From contig NZ_BOMS01000049.1 in NCBI RefSeq assembly GCF_016862315.1, positions 1-64,000 of the forward strand: 64,000 bases of DNA. The letters run 5' to 3'. Below are positions 33,265 to 41,089 of this stretch, one piece after another. The notes beneath the pieces are model-generated. The model searched no databases, was not told the DNA's origin, and saw only the letters and a list, made by a program, of their open reading frames with translations. The translations under genes were made by a program, and so were the position numbers. Origin of the DNA: Actinoplanes palleronii. GTDB lineage: Bacteria; Actinomycetota; Actinomycetes; Mycobacteriales; Micromonosporaceae. How positions within the stretch are numbered: position 1 is the stretch's first letter; each line of letters opens with the position of its first letter.

Positions 33265-34386
33265 ATGGATTTCGACCTGAGCGACGAGGCCCGCGAGCTG
33301 GCCGCGCTCACCCGCGACCTGGTGAACTCCGGGCGCCCGCTGTGGCCGGCGCTGGCCGAGGCCGGGGTGCTGGCCGCCGCGCTGCCGAAGCACGCCGGCG
33401 GCGACGGGCACGGCGTCATCGAGCAGTGCGCGATCCTCGTCGAGCTCGGCCGCGCCGCCGCCACCGTGCCCTACCTGTCGTCGATCGTCGCCGCGGCGTC
33501 CACGCTCGCCCACTGCGGCACCGATGCGCAGACGACGGAGTGGGCGGCCCCCGCCGCCCGCGGCGAACTCCTGCTGACGACCAGCCCGAGCGCACTGGAC
33601 GGGACGGCCAGCCCGACCGCCATCGCGGGGCTAGCCGCAGCGGCCAAGCCCGCCGACCGGTTCAGACCGGCCGCGGCGGCCGGGACAGTCAGACAGGCCG
33701 GCCCGCGCCCCGGCGACGACCGCTGGCGACTGGACGGCGAGGTGCCCACTGTTCCCGCCGCAGCCGAGGCCGCGCTGATCCTGGTCGCTGTCGGACCCGA
33801 CGTGTTCCTCGTCCGAGCCGGCGACCACGGAGTCGCCGTCGAGCCACAACAAGCCGAGGGCGGCCCGCAAGCCGGCCTGCTCACGCTTACCGGCGCACTC
33901 GGCGACCGGCTGCCCGGCGCGGCGGCCCGGCTCGCCGCGCACACCACCGTCGGTGCCTGCGCGGCCCAGCTCGGCGTCGTCGAGCGCGCCCTGGAGATGA
34001 CGGCCGACCACGCCCGGACCCGGATCCAGTTCGGCCGCCCGATCGGCTCGTTCCAGGCCGTCTCGCAGCGCCTCGCCGACGCGTACATCGACGTCGAAGC
34101 CCTGCGGGTGGCCCTGTGGCAGGCGGCCTGGTCACTCGCCGAGGACCGGCCCGCCGCTGCCGAGGTCGCCACTGCCGGTTTCTGGGCCGCCGAGGCCGGG
34201 CACCGCGTGCTGCACACCGCGGTCCACGTCCACGGCGGCGTGGGACTCGACCTCGACTACCCGCTGCACCGCTACTTCCTGGCCGCGAAGCACCACGAGT
34301 TCCTGCTGGGTGGCCCCACCGGCCAGCTGCTGGCGCTGGCCGACACCTTCCGGCCTGAATTAGAACACGTTACAGTTCTAGGATGA
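33265..34386 (+). CDS. fadE27: Acyl-CoA dehydrogenase subunit ChsE5 (FadE27)
   Basis: The 373-residue partner has the expected FadE27 (Rv3505) pattern: a weakly conserved N-terminal half, then LGVVERALEMTADHARTRIQF, GSFQAVSQRLADAYIDVEALR, and ATAGFWAAEAGHRVLHTAVHVHGGVGLDLDYPLHRYFLAAK. Such subunits supply part of the shared FAD and substrate site in the alpha2-beta2 complex. ATG 33265 follows AGGAGG directly after fadE26. The final codons contain a KstR-type operator for the next gene, whose start overlaps the stop (ATGA). Confidence 0.92.
   Translation: MDFDLSDEARELAALTRDLVNSGRPLWPALAEAGVLAAALPKHAGGDGHGVIEQCAILVELGRAAATVPYLSSIVAAASTLAHCGTDAQTTEWAAPAARGELLLTTSPSALDGTASPTAIAGLAAAAKPADRFRPAAAAGTVRQAGPRPGDDRWRLDGEVPTVPAAAEAALILVAVGPDVFLVRAGDHGVAVEPQQAEGGPQAGLLTLTGALGDRLPGAAARLAAHTTVGACAAQLGVVERALEMTADHARTRIQFGRPIGSFQAVSQRLADAYIDVEALRVALWQAAWSLAEDRPAAAEVATAGFWAAEAGHRVLHTAVHVHGGVGLDLDYPLHRYFLAAKHHEFLLGGPTGQLLALADTFRPELEHVTVLG
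34361..34374. promoter_or_regulatory. KstR-type site inside the 3' end of fadE27
   Basis: TAGAACACGTTACA fits every fixed position of TnnAACnnGTTnnA. It is read as codons near the fadE27 C-terminus and lies 8 bases before the start of the next gene, on the coding strand. Confidence 0.75.
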
Positions 34387-35255
34387 AGTTCAGCCTCGGC
34401 ATCGCGCTCAGCCCGCTCGACCAGCTCATCGACCTGGCGCAGACCGCCGAGGAGTGCGGCTTCGCGTCGATCGCGCTGCCCGACTCGCTCTTCTACTCCG
34501 AAGAGGTCAGTGCGAAGTATCCGTATACGCCGGACGGCAGCCGGTTCTGGACCGCGGAGACACCGTGGTCGGATCCGCTCGTCACGGCCGCCGCGCTCGG
34601 CGCCGCCACCAGGCGGATCCGCTTCTACACGCAGGTGCTCAAGCTCGGCCCGCGCAACCCGGTGTTGCTGGCCCGCCAGGTCGGCTCGGTGGCCCACCTG
34701 ACCGGCAACCGTTTCGGCCTCGGCGTCGGGCTCGGCTGGTCGCCGGAGGAGTCGTTGTGGTGCGGCGCCCCGTTCGCCGACCGGGGCGCCCGCGGTGACG
34801 AGGCCATCGAGGTGCTGAAGCTGATCCTCGGCGGCGGCATGGTCGAGTTCCACGGCAAGCACTTCGACTTCGGTCGTCTGCAGATGAGTCCGGCCCCGGC
34901 CGAGCCGGTCCCGATCTACGTGGGCGGCCACGCCGACGTGGCGCTGCGCCGCGCCGCCCGGGTCGGCGACGGCTGGTCCTCGGCGATGATGCGCTTCGAC
35001 GACCTGCGCGCGACGATCGCCCGCCTCACCGAGCTCCGCTCCGGCTATGGCCGCGCCGACCAGCCCTTCGAGATCCAGGCGGTCTGCGTCGACCGCTTCG
35101 GCCTGGACGGCTTCCGCCAGCAGGCCGACGCCGGCGTCACCGACGCGATCGTGGTGCCCTGGCGCTTCTACGGCACCGACTTCGACGGCCCGCTGTCCGC
35201 CAAGAAGGACGGCCTGCACCGCTTCGCCGACGAGGTGATCACCAAACTCGGGTAG
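34383..35255 (+). CDS. LLM-class F420-dependent oxidoreductase (TIGR03619-type)
   Basis: The 290-residue luciferase-like barrel has AEECGFASIALPDSLFY, ATRRIRFYTQVLKLGPRNPVLLARQVGSVAHLTGNRFGLGVGLGWSPEE, and PIYVGGHADVALRRAARVGDGW. These mark the short F420-dependent group TIGR03619 (recalled). Its start overlaps the fadE27 stop by four bases and it follows an operator embedded in fadE27, so it can be read with the fadE genes or alone. It would add or remove a hydride on a sterol intermediate; the exact reaction is unknown. Confidence 0.86.
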   Translation: MKFSLGIALSPLDQLIDLAQTAEECGFASIALPDSLFYSEEVSAKYPYTPDGSRFWTAETPWSDPLVTAAALGAATRRIRFYTQVLKLGPRNPVLLARQVGSVAHLTGNRFGLGVGLGWSPEESLWCGAPFADRGARGDEAIEVLKLILGGGMVEFHGKHFDFGRLQMSPAPAEPVPIYVGGHADVALRRAARVGDGWSSAMMRFDDLRATIARLTELRSGYGRADQPFEIQAVCVDRFGLDGFRQQADAGVTDAIVVPWRFYGTDFDGPLSAKKDGLHRFADEVITKLG

Positions 35256-35641
35256 GCGCCCGATGGCGCGACCGACAGCGGCCCCGGGCTCTGGGCACTC
35301 CCCCGCGATCCGGGGCTCACGCCCGAGATACCTGCGGTCGATGACGCTCAGGTGTGTCTTGCCGAGCACCTGTGTCCACGAATCGGAGTACCGCGGCAGA
35401 ACCCGTGCGGGTGATCACATCTCGAGCGGGTGGCGCCGCCGGGCCACGCGCCGCGACGCCGCCAGAACGGGCTGTGAAATTCTCCGGAGCTTTCGCCGGA
35501 TTTCCGCGCGCGAGCAAACTTTGACGGTTCCGCGACCTCTGCGGCCGGGTGAGCGATGCGTGACTCGGTGTCCATTCCGAACAATAACGAATTGGTGATG
35601 GCGTGCGACCCGAACGGACAGTTTCGTGTACCGTTCCCGCC
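35256..35641. other. Intergenic region, no gene supported
   Basis: Between the F420 oxidoreductase and a small membrane protein. Open frames on both strands lack ribosome sites and family features. A weak inverted repeat (GCCCCGG at 35281 and CCGGGGC at 35310) about 25 bases past the stop may be a terminator. Confidence 0.5.
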
Positions 35642-35809
35642 ATGTTTGATTTCGAGTACGAGTCCGATTTGCACATCCCAAGCGCTCCCCGGTGGGGCCG
35701 AATAGGATCGCTGTCCGGCACGGTCTTCGCCATGGTCGGCGTCGCCCTCGCCGCCATGACGGTGCCGACCTTTGCACTGGTCTGGGCTCTCCAGCTCGCC
35801 GGAAGCTGA
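35642..35809 (+). CDS. Small single-helix membrane protein
   Basis: An ATG at 35642 opens a 55-residue frame with an acidic/aromatic N-terminus (MFDFEYESDLHIPSAP) and one strong membrane segment (TVFAMVGVALAAMTVPTFALV, about 26-46). A GTG start at 35603 would add 13 residues. Base composition is lower in GC than the neighbours. No ribosome site is evident, so it may be spurious, but the protein-like character is clear. Confidence 0.45.
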   Translation: MFDFEYESDLHIPSAPRWGRIGSLSGTVFAMVGVALAAMTVPTFALVWALQLAGS

Positions 35810-35857
35810 CCTCGGCAGGTAGCGGATCCACACTCGATCGGTCACCATAGGTAACAA

Positions 35858-36991
35858 TTAAATCGCGCCGCAGAATGCGGTTTGGACATCCATGGCGGTC
35901 AGACCGAAGTCGGCCAGGTCGTAATGGTGAGCCGGACCACTTCGCTCGGCCTGCAATGACATCATCACGCTGCGTGCCATCGGAGTCAGCGGCGTACCCA
36001 AGCGGTGATAAACGACCTCGACCACCCCGATCGGGTCGGCCACGAAATCGTCGTAGTCGACGTCGATGAAGTGCGCCGGATCGTGCCGCGCCCGGTCGGC
36101 CGTGAACCGCCGCAACCCGCGCGACCACAGCGCGAGCTGCGCCCGGCCGAGCACCTCGCCGCGGAACACCGTGGACCACCCGTCGCACGCCTGCGCGTTG
36201 AGACTGCACACCGAGGCGATCACGGTCTGCGGAGCGCGATGCGTCTGGATCACCACGGCGTCCGGGTAGGCGGCCAGCAGCGCGTCCAGCGCGAACAGGT
36301 GGCTGGGGTTCTTCAGCACCCAGCGCCGCCCAGCGTCGTGCAGGCCGATCAACTGCAGGTTGCGCCGATGCCGGCGGTAGGCGTCAGTCCAGTCCCGACC
36401 CGCCAGCCACGCCGCATAACCCGGGATGTGGGCCAGGCACTCGAACGACACCGACATCATCGACTGCCGCAGCAGCCGCCAGCACTCCTCGACCTGGTCA
36501 GCCGCCGTGTAGTGCGCACCCGTGAACGCCGGGTTCTCCGCGTTGTGCCGCTGATAGCCGTCCTGCAGCACCGCATAGACCGGGTTCTCCGCCCAGCTCT
36601 CCCGCGGCGGGCGCGGCTGCGGCGCCTCGGTCAGCCACAACTCCAGCCCCTGATGAGCCGGGTCGGCGGCGAGCAGCCGGTGCAGCGCGGTCGTCCCGGT
36701 GCGTGGCAGCCCGGTCACGAACACCGGCCGCGTCACCGACACCGCGGCATGCTCCGGAAACTGCTTCCACGCCGCCTCACTGAGCAGCCGCGACACCAGT
36801 GCCGCACGCACCAACCCCCTGCTCACCTTGCTGCCGATCGGGGTCAGGTCCGCCTCTTTCCGGTACGACCTGAGCAGCACCCCCAGCCCGTCCCGATAGT
36901 CGTCGACGCCGAAGTCGTCGAGTCCGGTCAGGCGGGCCGCCGAGGCATGCAGATCGTCGAGCGTGCCGACGTCGGTGCGTGCGCTACGCAT
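35858..36991 (-). CDS. PAPS-type sulfotransferase, Rv3529c-like
   Basis: From ATG 36991 the product has 377 residues. The phosphosulfate loop is VTGLPRTGTTALHRLLAADP, followed by PVFAV-type central segments, WVLKNPSHLFALDALLAAYPDAVVIQTHRAP and YDDFVADPIGVVEVVYHRLG. It matches the 'sulfotransferase 3' group that includes Rv3529c (recalled), a KstR-regulated gene. It is the last gene of an operon with an SDR and an Rv3531c-like gene, in the same order as Rv3531c-Rv3530c-Rv3529c. Whether it sulfates a sterol or hydrolyses some ester is unknown. Confidence 0.87.
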   Translation of the reverse strand: MRSARTDVGTLDDLHASAARLTGLDDFGVDDYRDGLGVLLRSYRKEADLTPIGSKVSRGLVRAALVSRLLSEAAWKQFPEHAAVSVTRPVFVTGLPRTGTTALHRLLAADPAHQGLELWLTEAPQPRPPRESWAENPVYAVLQDGYQRHNAENPAFTGAHYTAADQVEECWRLLRQSMMSVSFECLAHIPGYAAWLAGRDWTDAYRRHRRNLQLIGLHDAGRRWVLKNPSHLFALDALLAAYPDAVVIQTHRAPQTVIASVCSLNAQACDGWSTVFRGEVLGRAQLALWSRGLRRFTADRARHDPAHFIDVDYDDFVADPIGVVEVVYHRLGTPLTPMARSVMMSLQAERSGPAHHYDLADFGLTAMDVQTAFCGAI

Positions 36992-37005
36992 GCTCACCCC
37001 CGAGC

Positions 37006-37779
37006 TCAGTGGTGGAACTCGCCGCAGTTGACGTCGAGGCACTGGCCGGTGATGCCCCGGGCCAGGCCGGAGAGCAGGAACAGTGCGGCGTCGGCCACCT
37101 CGTCGGGCTCGGGCAGCCGGCGCAGATCGGTGGTCGCGGCGATCTCGTCGTAGATCTGCTGGGGCGGCACCTCGCGCTGGGCGGCCTGGTAGTCGAACCA
37201 CATGCGCAGGCTCTCCGCCCAGATCCAGCCGGGCGCCACCGAGTTGACCCGCACACCTTTCGGCCCGAGCTCGCTCGCCAGGTTCTGCGCGACCGCGAGC
37301 AACCCGGCCTTGGCGAGCTTGTACGGCCCGAACGGGTGCCGGGAGTGCCGCAGCACCGCCGAGTTGACCATCACGACCGCGCCGCCGGACTCGACCAGGG
37401 CCGGGGTCAGCAGCCGGGTCAGGCGCAGCCCGGCGAGCACGTTGACGTCGAAACTCGCCCGCAGGTCGTCCAGGTCGACCTTGCCGAGGGCGCGCATCGG
37501 CGGCATCACGAACGCGTTGGTGACCAGCCCGTCCACCCGGCCGAACCGGTCGAGCGCGGCCCGCACGAGCGCGGCACTCGCGTCGTCGTCGGTGAGATCG
37601 GTGGGCACCACCAGGGCGTGACGGCCGGCCGCGGTCACCTTCCCGGCCACCTCGGCCAGGAAGGACTCGGTGCGCGCGGCGAGCACCACGTCGGCGCCGT
37701 GCTGAGCGGCCCGCACCGCGAGCGCCTGGCCCAGCCCGGGACCGACCCCGGCGACCAGCACGACCTTGTCGGCGAGCAC
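37006..37779 (-). CDS. SDR, Rv3530c-like
   Basis: The 257-residue SDR has VVLVAGVGPGLGQALAVRAA, VVLAARTE, the variant VTNAFV in place of NNAG, VVMVNSAVLRHSRHPFGPYKLAKAG (YxxxK with Lys) and VNSVAPGWIWAESLRMWFD. The GPGLG, PGWIWG/A and NxAF signatures match recalled Rv3530c. It starts at GTG 37779, three bases after the stop of the gene upstream, and sits 14 bases before the sulfotransferase start, so it is in the middle of the operon. It probably oxidises a steroid hydroxyl. Confidence 0.88.
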   Translation of the reverse strand: MLADKVVLVAGVGPGLGQALAVRAAQHGADVVLAARTESFLAEVAGKVTAAGRHALVVPTDLTDDDASAALVRAALDRFGRVDGLVTNAFVMPPMRALGKVDLDDLRASFDVNVLAGLRLTRLLTPALVESGGAVVMVNSAVLRHSRHPFGPYKLAKAGLLAVAQNLASELGPKGVRVNSVAPGWIWAESLRMWFDYQAAQREVPPQQIYDEIAATTDLRRLPEPDEVADAALFLLSGLARGITGQCLDVNCGEFHH

Positions 37780-37782
37780 GGC

Positions 37783-38940
37783 TCAGCCCAGCATCCGGGC
37801 CGCGGTGGCGACCTGCCGGGCGGCGATCCGGTGTCGCCACGCCGCCGGATCGATCGGATCGTAGTAGGGCAGCTGTTTGGGCAGGTCGTCGACGGCGATC
37901 ACGTCCACCCGGGGGCCGTCCGCCTCGGTCAGCGCGCGGGACAGCCGTTGCCAGCGCAGCTGCACGAACCCCCGGTCGTGGCCGGTGCGCTCGATCCAGT
38001 TGGCGACGCCCGGGTCACGTTCGCTGATCACGTACCGAATAGTGCCGTCCGGGTCGACCTGTGCCTGCGGGACGGTGAGGCTGGTCTGGTGGTTGGCGTA
38101 GTCCATCGAGACATACCACATCGTGCCGAGCTGGAGGCCCTGGTAGGGGGCGTCGGCGACCGGGACCGTGACGACCATGGCCTGGTCGTCGGCGAGCTGG
38201 TAGTGGCCGACCGAGGAATACTGCGTGGCCAGGCCGCCCGGGGTCAGCCGCGGCGGGGTGAGCGTGTTGACCGGCAGGTTCAGGTAGAAGCGCTCGGCGA
38301 AGGCCAGGAACGTGCGGATCCGGCCGACCAGCATCTTGCCGGCCACTTCGTACCGTCGGACCTGCTTGTCTCTCGTGAGCGGCGCGGGTGTGGCGCCGAG
38401 ACGGTCGGGCCGGTGGATGCGGAGCATGCCGGGTTGCTCGGTGGCCCAGTCGCTGAACACCTCGCGCACCACGAGCATGGCCGAGCCGGGCTCGAGCGGG
38501 AACGTGTTGCGACCGCTCAGGCCCGGTCCGAAACGGATCTCGAAGCTGCCGTCGGCGGCGACGTCGAACGCCCGGTCGTCGAAGGCGGCGAGGCTGCCGG
38601 GGACGGTCACCGGCGAATACGACCCGTCGAGGATCTGGAAGCTCAGATCGGCGGTGCCGCCACGACGGCCGGTCACCACATATTCCGCGTCGTCGCGGAG
38701 CCACGCGTGGAAGTAGAGCGTGTCGGGATTGTCCAGCCCCATCTTGGTGTGGGGGCCGGTCGATCGTACGAAATAGGGAAAATCGCGGTCGTAAGCCCAC
38801 GCCATCTGGATCGAGGCGCGGATGCCGCCCGCCAGGTAGTCATAGCCCTCGATCAGGTCTTGCTCGCCACGGACGTGCGGCGCCTCGGCGATGACGCGCT
38901 CGGCCTGCGCGATGGCCTCGGCGAACGGATCGGTAAGCAC
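37783..38940 (-). CDS. Conserved hypothetical of the KstR regulon, Rv3531c-like
   Basis: The 385-residue protein (GTG 38940) has no signal peptide and no classical catalytic motif. Recognisable blocks are YDYLAGGIRASIQMAWAYDRDFP, PHTKMGLDNPDTLYFHAWL, NTFPLEPGSAMLVVREVFSDWATE and ISERDPGVANWIERTGHDRGF. It resembles Rv3531c (recalled) and the wider DUF1214-like proteins, whose enzymatic role is unclear. A perfect KstR-type palindrome lies 9 bases before the start, and it is the first gene of the operon with the SDR and sulfotransferase. Confidence 0.84.
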   Translation of the reverse strand: MLTDPFAEAIAQAERVIAEAPHVRGEQDLIEGYDYLAGGIRASIQMAWAYDRDFPYFVRSTGPHTKMGLDNPDTLYFHAWLRDDAEYVVTGRRGGTADLSFQILDGSYSPVTVPGSLAAFDDRAFDVAADGSFEIRFGPGLSGRNTFPLEPGSAMLVVREVFSDWATEQPGMLRIHRPDRLGATPAPLTRDKQVRRYEVAGKMLVGRIRTFLAFAERFYLNLPVNTLTPPRLTPGGLATQYSSVGHYQLADDQAMVVTVPVADAPYQGLQLGTMWYVSMDYANHQTSLTVPQAQVDPDGTIRYVISERDPGVANWIERTGHDRGFVQLRWQRLSRALTEADGPRVDVIAVDDLPKQLPYYDPIDPAAWRHRIAARQVATAARMLG

Positions 38941-38949
38941 GGCTCATGC

Positions 38950-38963
38950 TAGAACGCGTTCTA
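38950..38963. promoter_or_regulatory. KstR-type operator before the Rv3531c-like operon
   Basis: TAGAACGCGTTCTA, within the 16-base perfect palindrome 38949-38964, is identical in core to the site at 19918. It lies 9 bases before the start on the minus strand. Confidence 0.88.
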
Positions 38964-39004
38964 GATTCGGGTCAACTTCTGTTCGCTGACAGCTTGACCC
39001 ACGA

Positions 39005-39018
39005 TGGAACGTGTTTCA
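39005..39018. promoter_or_regulatory. KstR-type operator before the alcohol dehydrogenase at 39030
   Basis: TGGAACGTGTTTCA fits all fixed positions of TnnAACnnGTTnnA. It lies 11 bases before the plus-strand ATG and 42 from the divergent site at 38950. Confidence 0.78.
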
Positions 39019-39029
39019 CTCTGAGGCGC

Positions 39030-39995
39030 ATGCGCGCCTATCGGATGACCGGCTGGGGAAACCCGCCGGAGCAGTGCGAGGTGGCCGAGCCGACGCCCGG
39101 GCCGGGGCAGATGCTGATCCGGGTCGCCGGGTGCGGGCTGTGCCGCTCCGACCTGACCATGCGGCAGATTCCGCAGGTCGCCGGCGAGCGGCTCGGCTGG
39201 CGGATGCCGTTCACGCTGGGCCACGAGACGGCCGGCTGGCTGACCGACGGGACGCCGGTGGCACTGGTCTCCCCCACCTCGTGCGGCGTCTGCCCGCTCT
39301 GCGTGCGCGGACGGGACAACGCCTGCCCGGACGGCCGGGCCGGGCGCGGGTACGGCCGGGACGGCGGGCTGGCCGAGTATGTGGTGGCCGACCGGCGCAG
39401 CGTGGTGCCGCTGGGTGAGCTGGATCCGCGGTATGCCGGGCCACTGACCGACGCGGGCGCCACGGCTTATCACGCGGTGCGGCGGGCCCGGGGGCATCTG
39501 GCGCCGGGGAGCACCGCAGTGGTGGTGGGCGCGGGCGGGCTGGGCGCCTTTGCGGTGCAGTTCTTGCGGATTCTGACCGCGGCCCGGGTGGTGGCCGTGG
39601 ATGTCTCCGCCGAGCGCCGGGCCTATGCGCAGTCGGTGGGCGCCCATCAGGCGACATCCTCGTTGAGCGAGAAGGCGGACGCCGTGCTCGACTTCGTGGG
39701 CACCGACGAGACGATCGCCGCCGGGGTCGCGGCGGTCCGGCCCGGCGGGGCGTTCGGGTTGATCGGCTCGGCCGGCGGGCGCCTGGAGCGGCCCTGGTTC
39801 GGGACGCTGCCCGCCGACGGCGAGGTGTTCACGTTCCAGGGGTCCTCGATCGCCGACGCGCAGGAGGTGATCGCGCTGGCGGCGGCCGGGCTGATCCGCA
39901 ATCAGGTGCAGGAGTTCCCGTTCGAGAAGGCCGGCGAGGCGTATGAGCAGCTCGCAGCCGGCACGCTGACCGGCCGGGCGGTGGTCCTGCTCTAG
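39030..39995 (+). CDS. Zinc alcohol dehydrogenase, AdhP-like
   Basis: ATG 39030 follows TGAGGCGC; a longer upstream frame would cross the operator and is not used. The 321-residue enzyme has GCGLCRSDLTMRQIPQ and GHETAG (catalytic zinc), CGVCPLCVRGRDNAC (structural zinc), and GAGGLGAFAVQFLRILTAARVVAVD (NAD fold). It is a compact medium-chain dehydrogenase that would oxidise an alcohol with NAD. The KstR site in front implies a sterol alcohol; this is inference. Its end overlaps the convergent nitronate-monooxygenase-like gene by four bases. Confidence 0.9.
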   Translation: MRAYRMTGWGNPPEQCEVAEPTPGPGQMLIRVAGCGLCRSDLTMRQIPQVAGERLGWRMPFTLGHETAGWLTDGTPVALVSPTSCGVCPLCVRGRDNACPDGRAGRGYGRDGGLAEYVVADRRSVVPLGELDPRYAGPLTDAGATAYHAVRRARGHLAPGSTAVVVGAGGLGAFAVQFLRILTAARVVAVDVSAERRAYAQSVGAHQATSSLSEKADAVLDFVGTDETIAAGVAAVRPGGAFGLIGSAGGRLERPWFGTLPADGEVFTFQGSSIADAQEVIALAAAGLIRNQVQEFPFEKAGEAYEQLAAGTLTGRAVVLL

Positions 39996-41089
39996 CCGGC
40001 CAGCTTGCCCAGGCGGGACAACGTCTCGTCGGCCTCGGCCACCAGCTCGGCGAGGACGTCCGCGACCGGGCGGACCTCGTTCATCCGGCCGACGATCTGG
40101 CCGACCGGCATCGGCACCACGGTCGGGTCGCCCGACTCCATCAGCCGGGTGTGCGCCTCGGCCACCAGCAGGTTCTGCAGCGGCATCGGCAGCGGCACCG
40201 GCGCCTGCTCGGCGGACCAGGCGTCGGTCCAGCGGTTGCGCAGCAGCCGGGCCGGCTTGCCGGAGTAGATCCGGCTGCGGACCGTGTCGGACGACCGGGC
40301 CTTGAGCAGGGCCTCACGCAGTGCCGGGGCGCTCCGATACTCCGTGGTACCGAGCCAGACCGAGCCCATCCAGACGCCACGGGCGCCGAGTGCGAGCGCC
40401 GCCGCGACCTGCCGGCCGCTGCCGATCCCGCCGGCGGCCAGCACCGGCACGCCCTCACCCACCGCGTCGACCACCTCCGGTACGAGCACCATGCTGGCGA
40501 TCTCCCCGGTGTGCCCGCCGGCCTCATAGCCCTGCGCCACCACGATGTCGACGCCGCTCGCCACGTGGCCGCGGGCGTGGTCGGCCCGGCCGGCCAGCGC
40601 GGCGACCAGCACACCACGCTCGTGCGCCTGGGCGATCACGTCCGGCGGTGGCGGCCCCAGCGCGTTGGCGATCAGCCGGACCGGGTGGCGCAGCGCCACC
40701 TCCACGTGCGAGCGGGCCACCGAGTGCAGCCAGCCGAGCACACCGGCCCGCTGCGCGGAGTCGACGCCCAGCGGGGGCACGCCGAGGCGCAGCAGGGTCC
40801 GCTCGACGAAGTCACGATGCCCGGCCGGGATCAGCCGATCGAGGTCGGCGGCGACACCCTCGGCCGGCTCGTGACTGGGCATGACGACGTCCACACCGTA
40901 CGGAAAACCCTGGGTTTGATCGTCGAGCCAGGTCAGAACCTCGTCGAGCTCGGCGGCGTCGTTGAATCGCACGCAGCCGAGCACACCGAGCCCACCGGCC
41001 CGGCTGATCGCCGCCACCACCTGCTCCGACGGGCTGAACCCGACCACCGGATGCTCGATCCCGAGCCGCTCACACAGCTCAGTCCGCAT
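39992..41089 (-). CDS. FMN-dependent nitronate-monooxygenase-like oxidoreductase, Rv1533-like
   Basis: The 365-residue TIM-barrel flavoprotein has PVVGFSPSEQVVAAISRAGGLGVLG, FPYGVDVVMPS, ALAGRADHARGHVASGVDIVVAQGYEAGGHTGEIASMVLVPEVVD and VPVLAAGGIGSGRQVAAALALGARGVWMGSVWL. It matches Rv1533 (recalled) more than IpdC, the other such protein in this window. Substrate unknown; relatives reduce or oxidise CoA-bound enones rather than nitronates. ATG 41089 lies inside the end of fadD19 (11-base overlap), so it is made with fadD19 under the same KstR control. Confidence 0.88.
   Translation of the reverse strand: MRTELCERLGIEHPVVGFSPSEQVVAAISRAGGLGVLGCVRFNDAAELDEVLTWLDDQTQGFPYGVDVVMPSHEPAEGVAADLDRLIPAGHRDFVERTLLRLGVPPLGVDSAQRAGVLGWLHSVARSHVEVALRHPVRLIANALGPPPPDVIAQAHERGVLVAALAGRADHARGHVASGVDIVVAQGYEAGGHTGEIASMVLVPEVVDAVGEGVPVLAAGGIGSGRQVAAALALGARGVWMGSVWLGTTEYRSAPALREALLKARSSDTVRSRIYSGKPARLLRNRWTDAWSAEQAPVPLPMPLQNLLVAEAHTRLMESGDPTVVPMPVGQIVGRMNEVRPVADVLAELVAEADETLSRLGKLAG

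Noticed and set aside
31969..34386. Assignment of the acyl-CoA dehydrogenase pair as FadE28-FadE29 (ChsE1-ChsE2)
   Set aside because: Recalled FadE26 and FadE27 fit much better over their full length, for example GWPVEHGGRGRS, SLIRYADYVWLA and VHVHGGVGLDLDYPLHRYF.
35317..35857. Several minus-strand frames before the small membrane protein
   Set aside because: No ribosome site or domain; low protein-like character compared with the plus-strand 55-residue frame.
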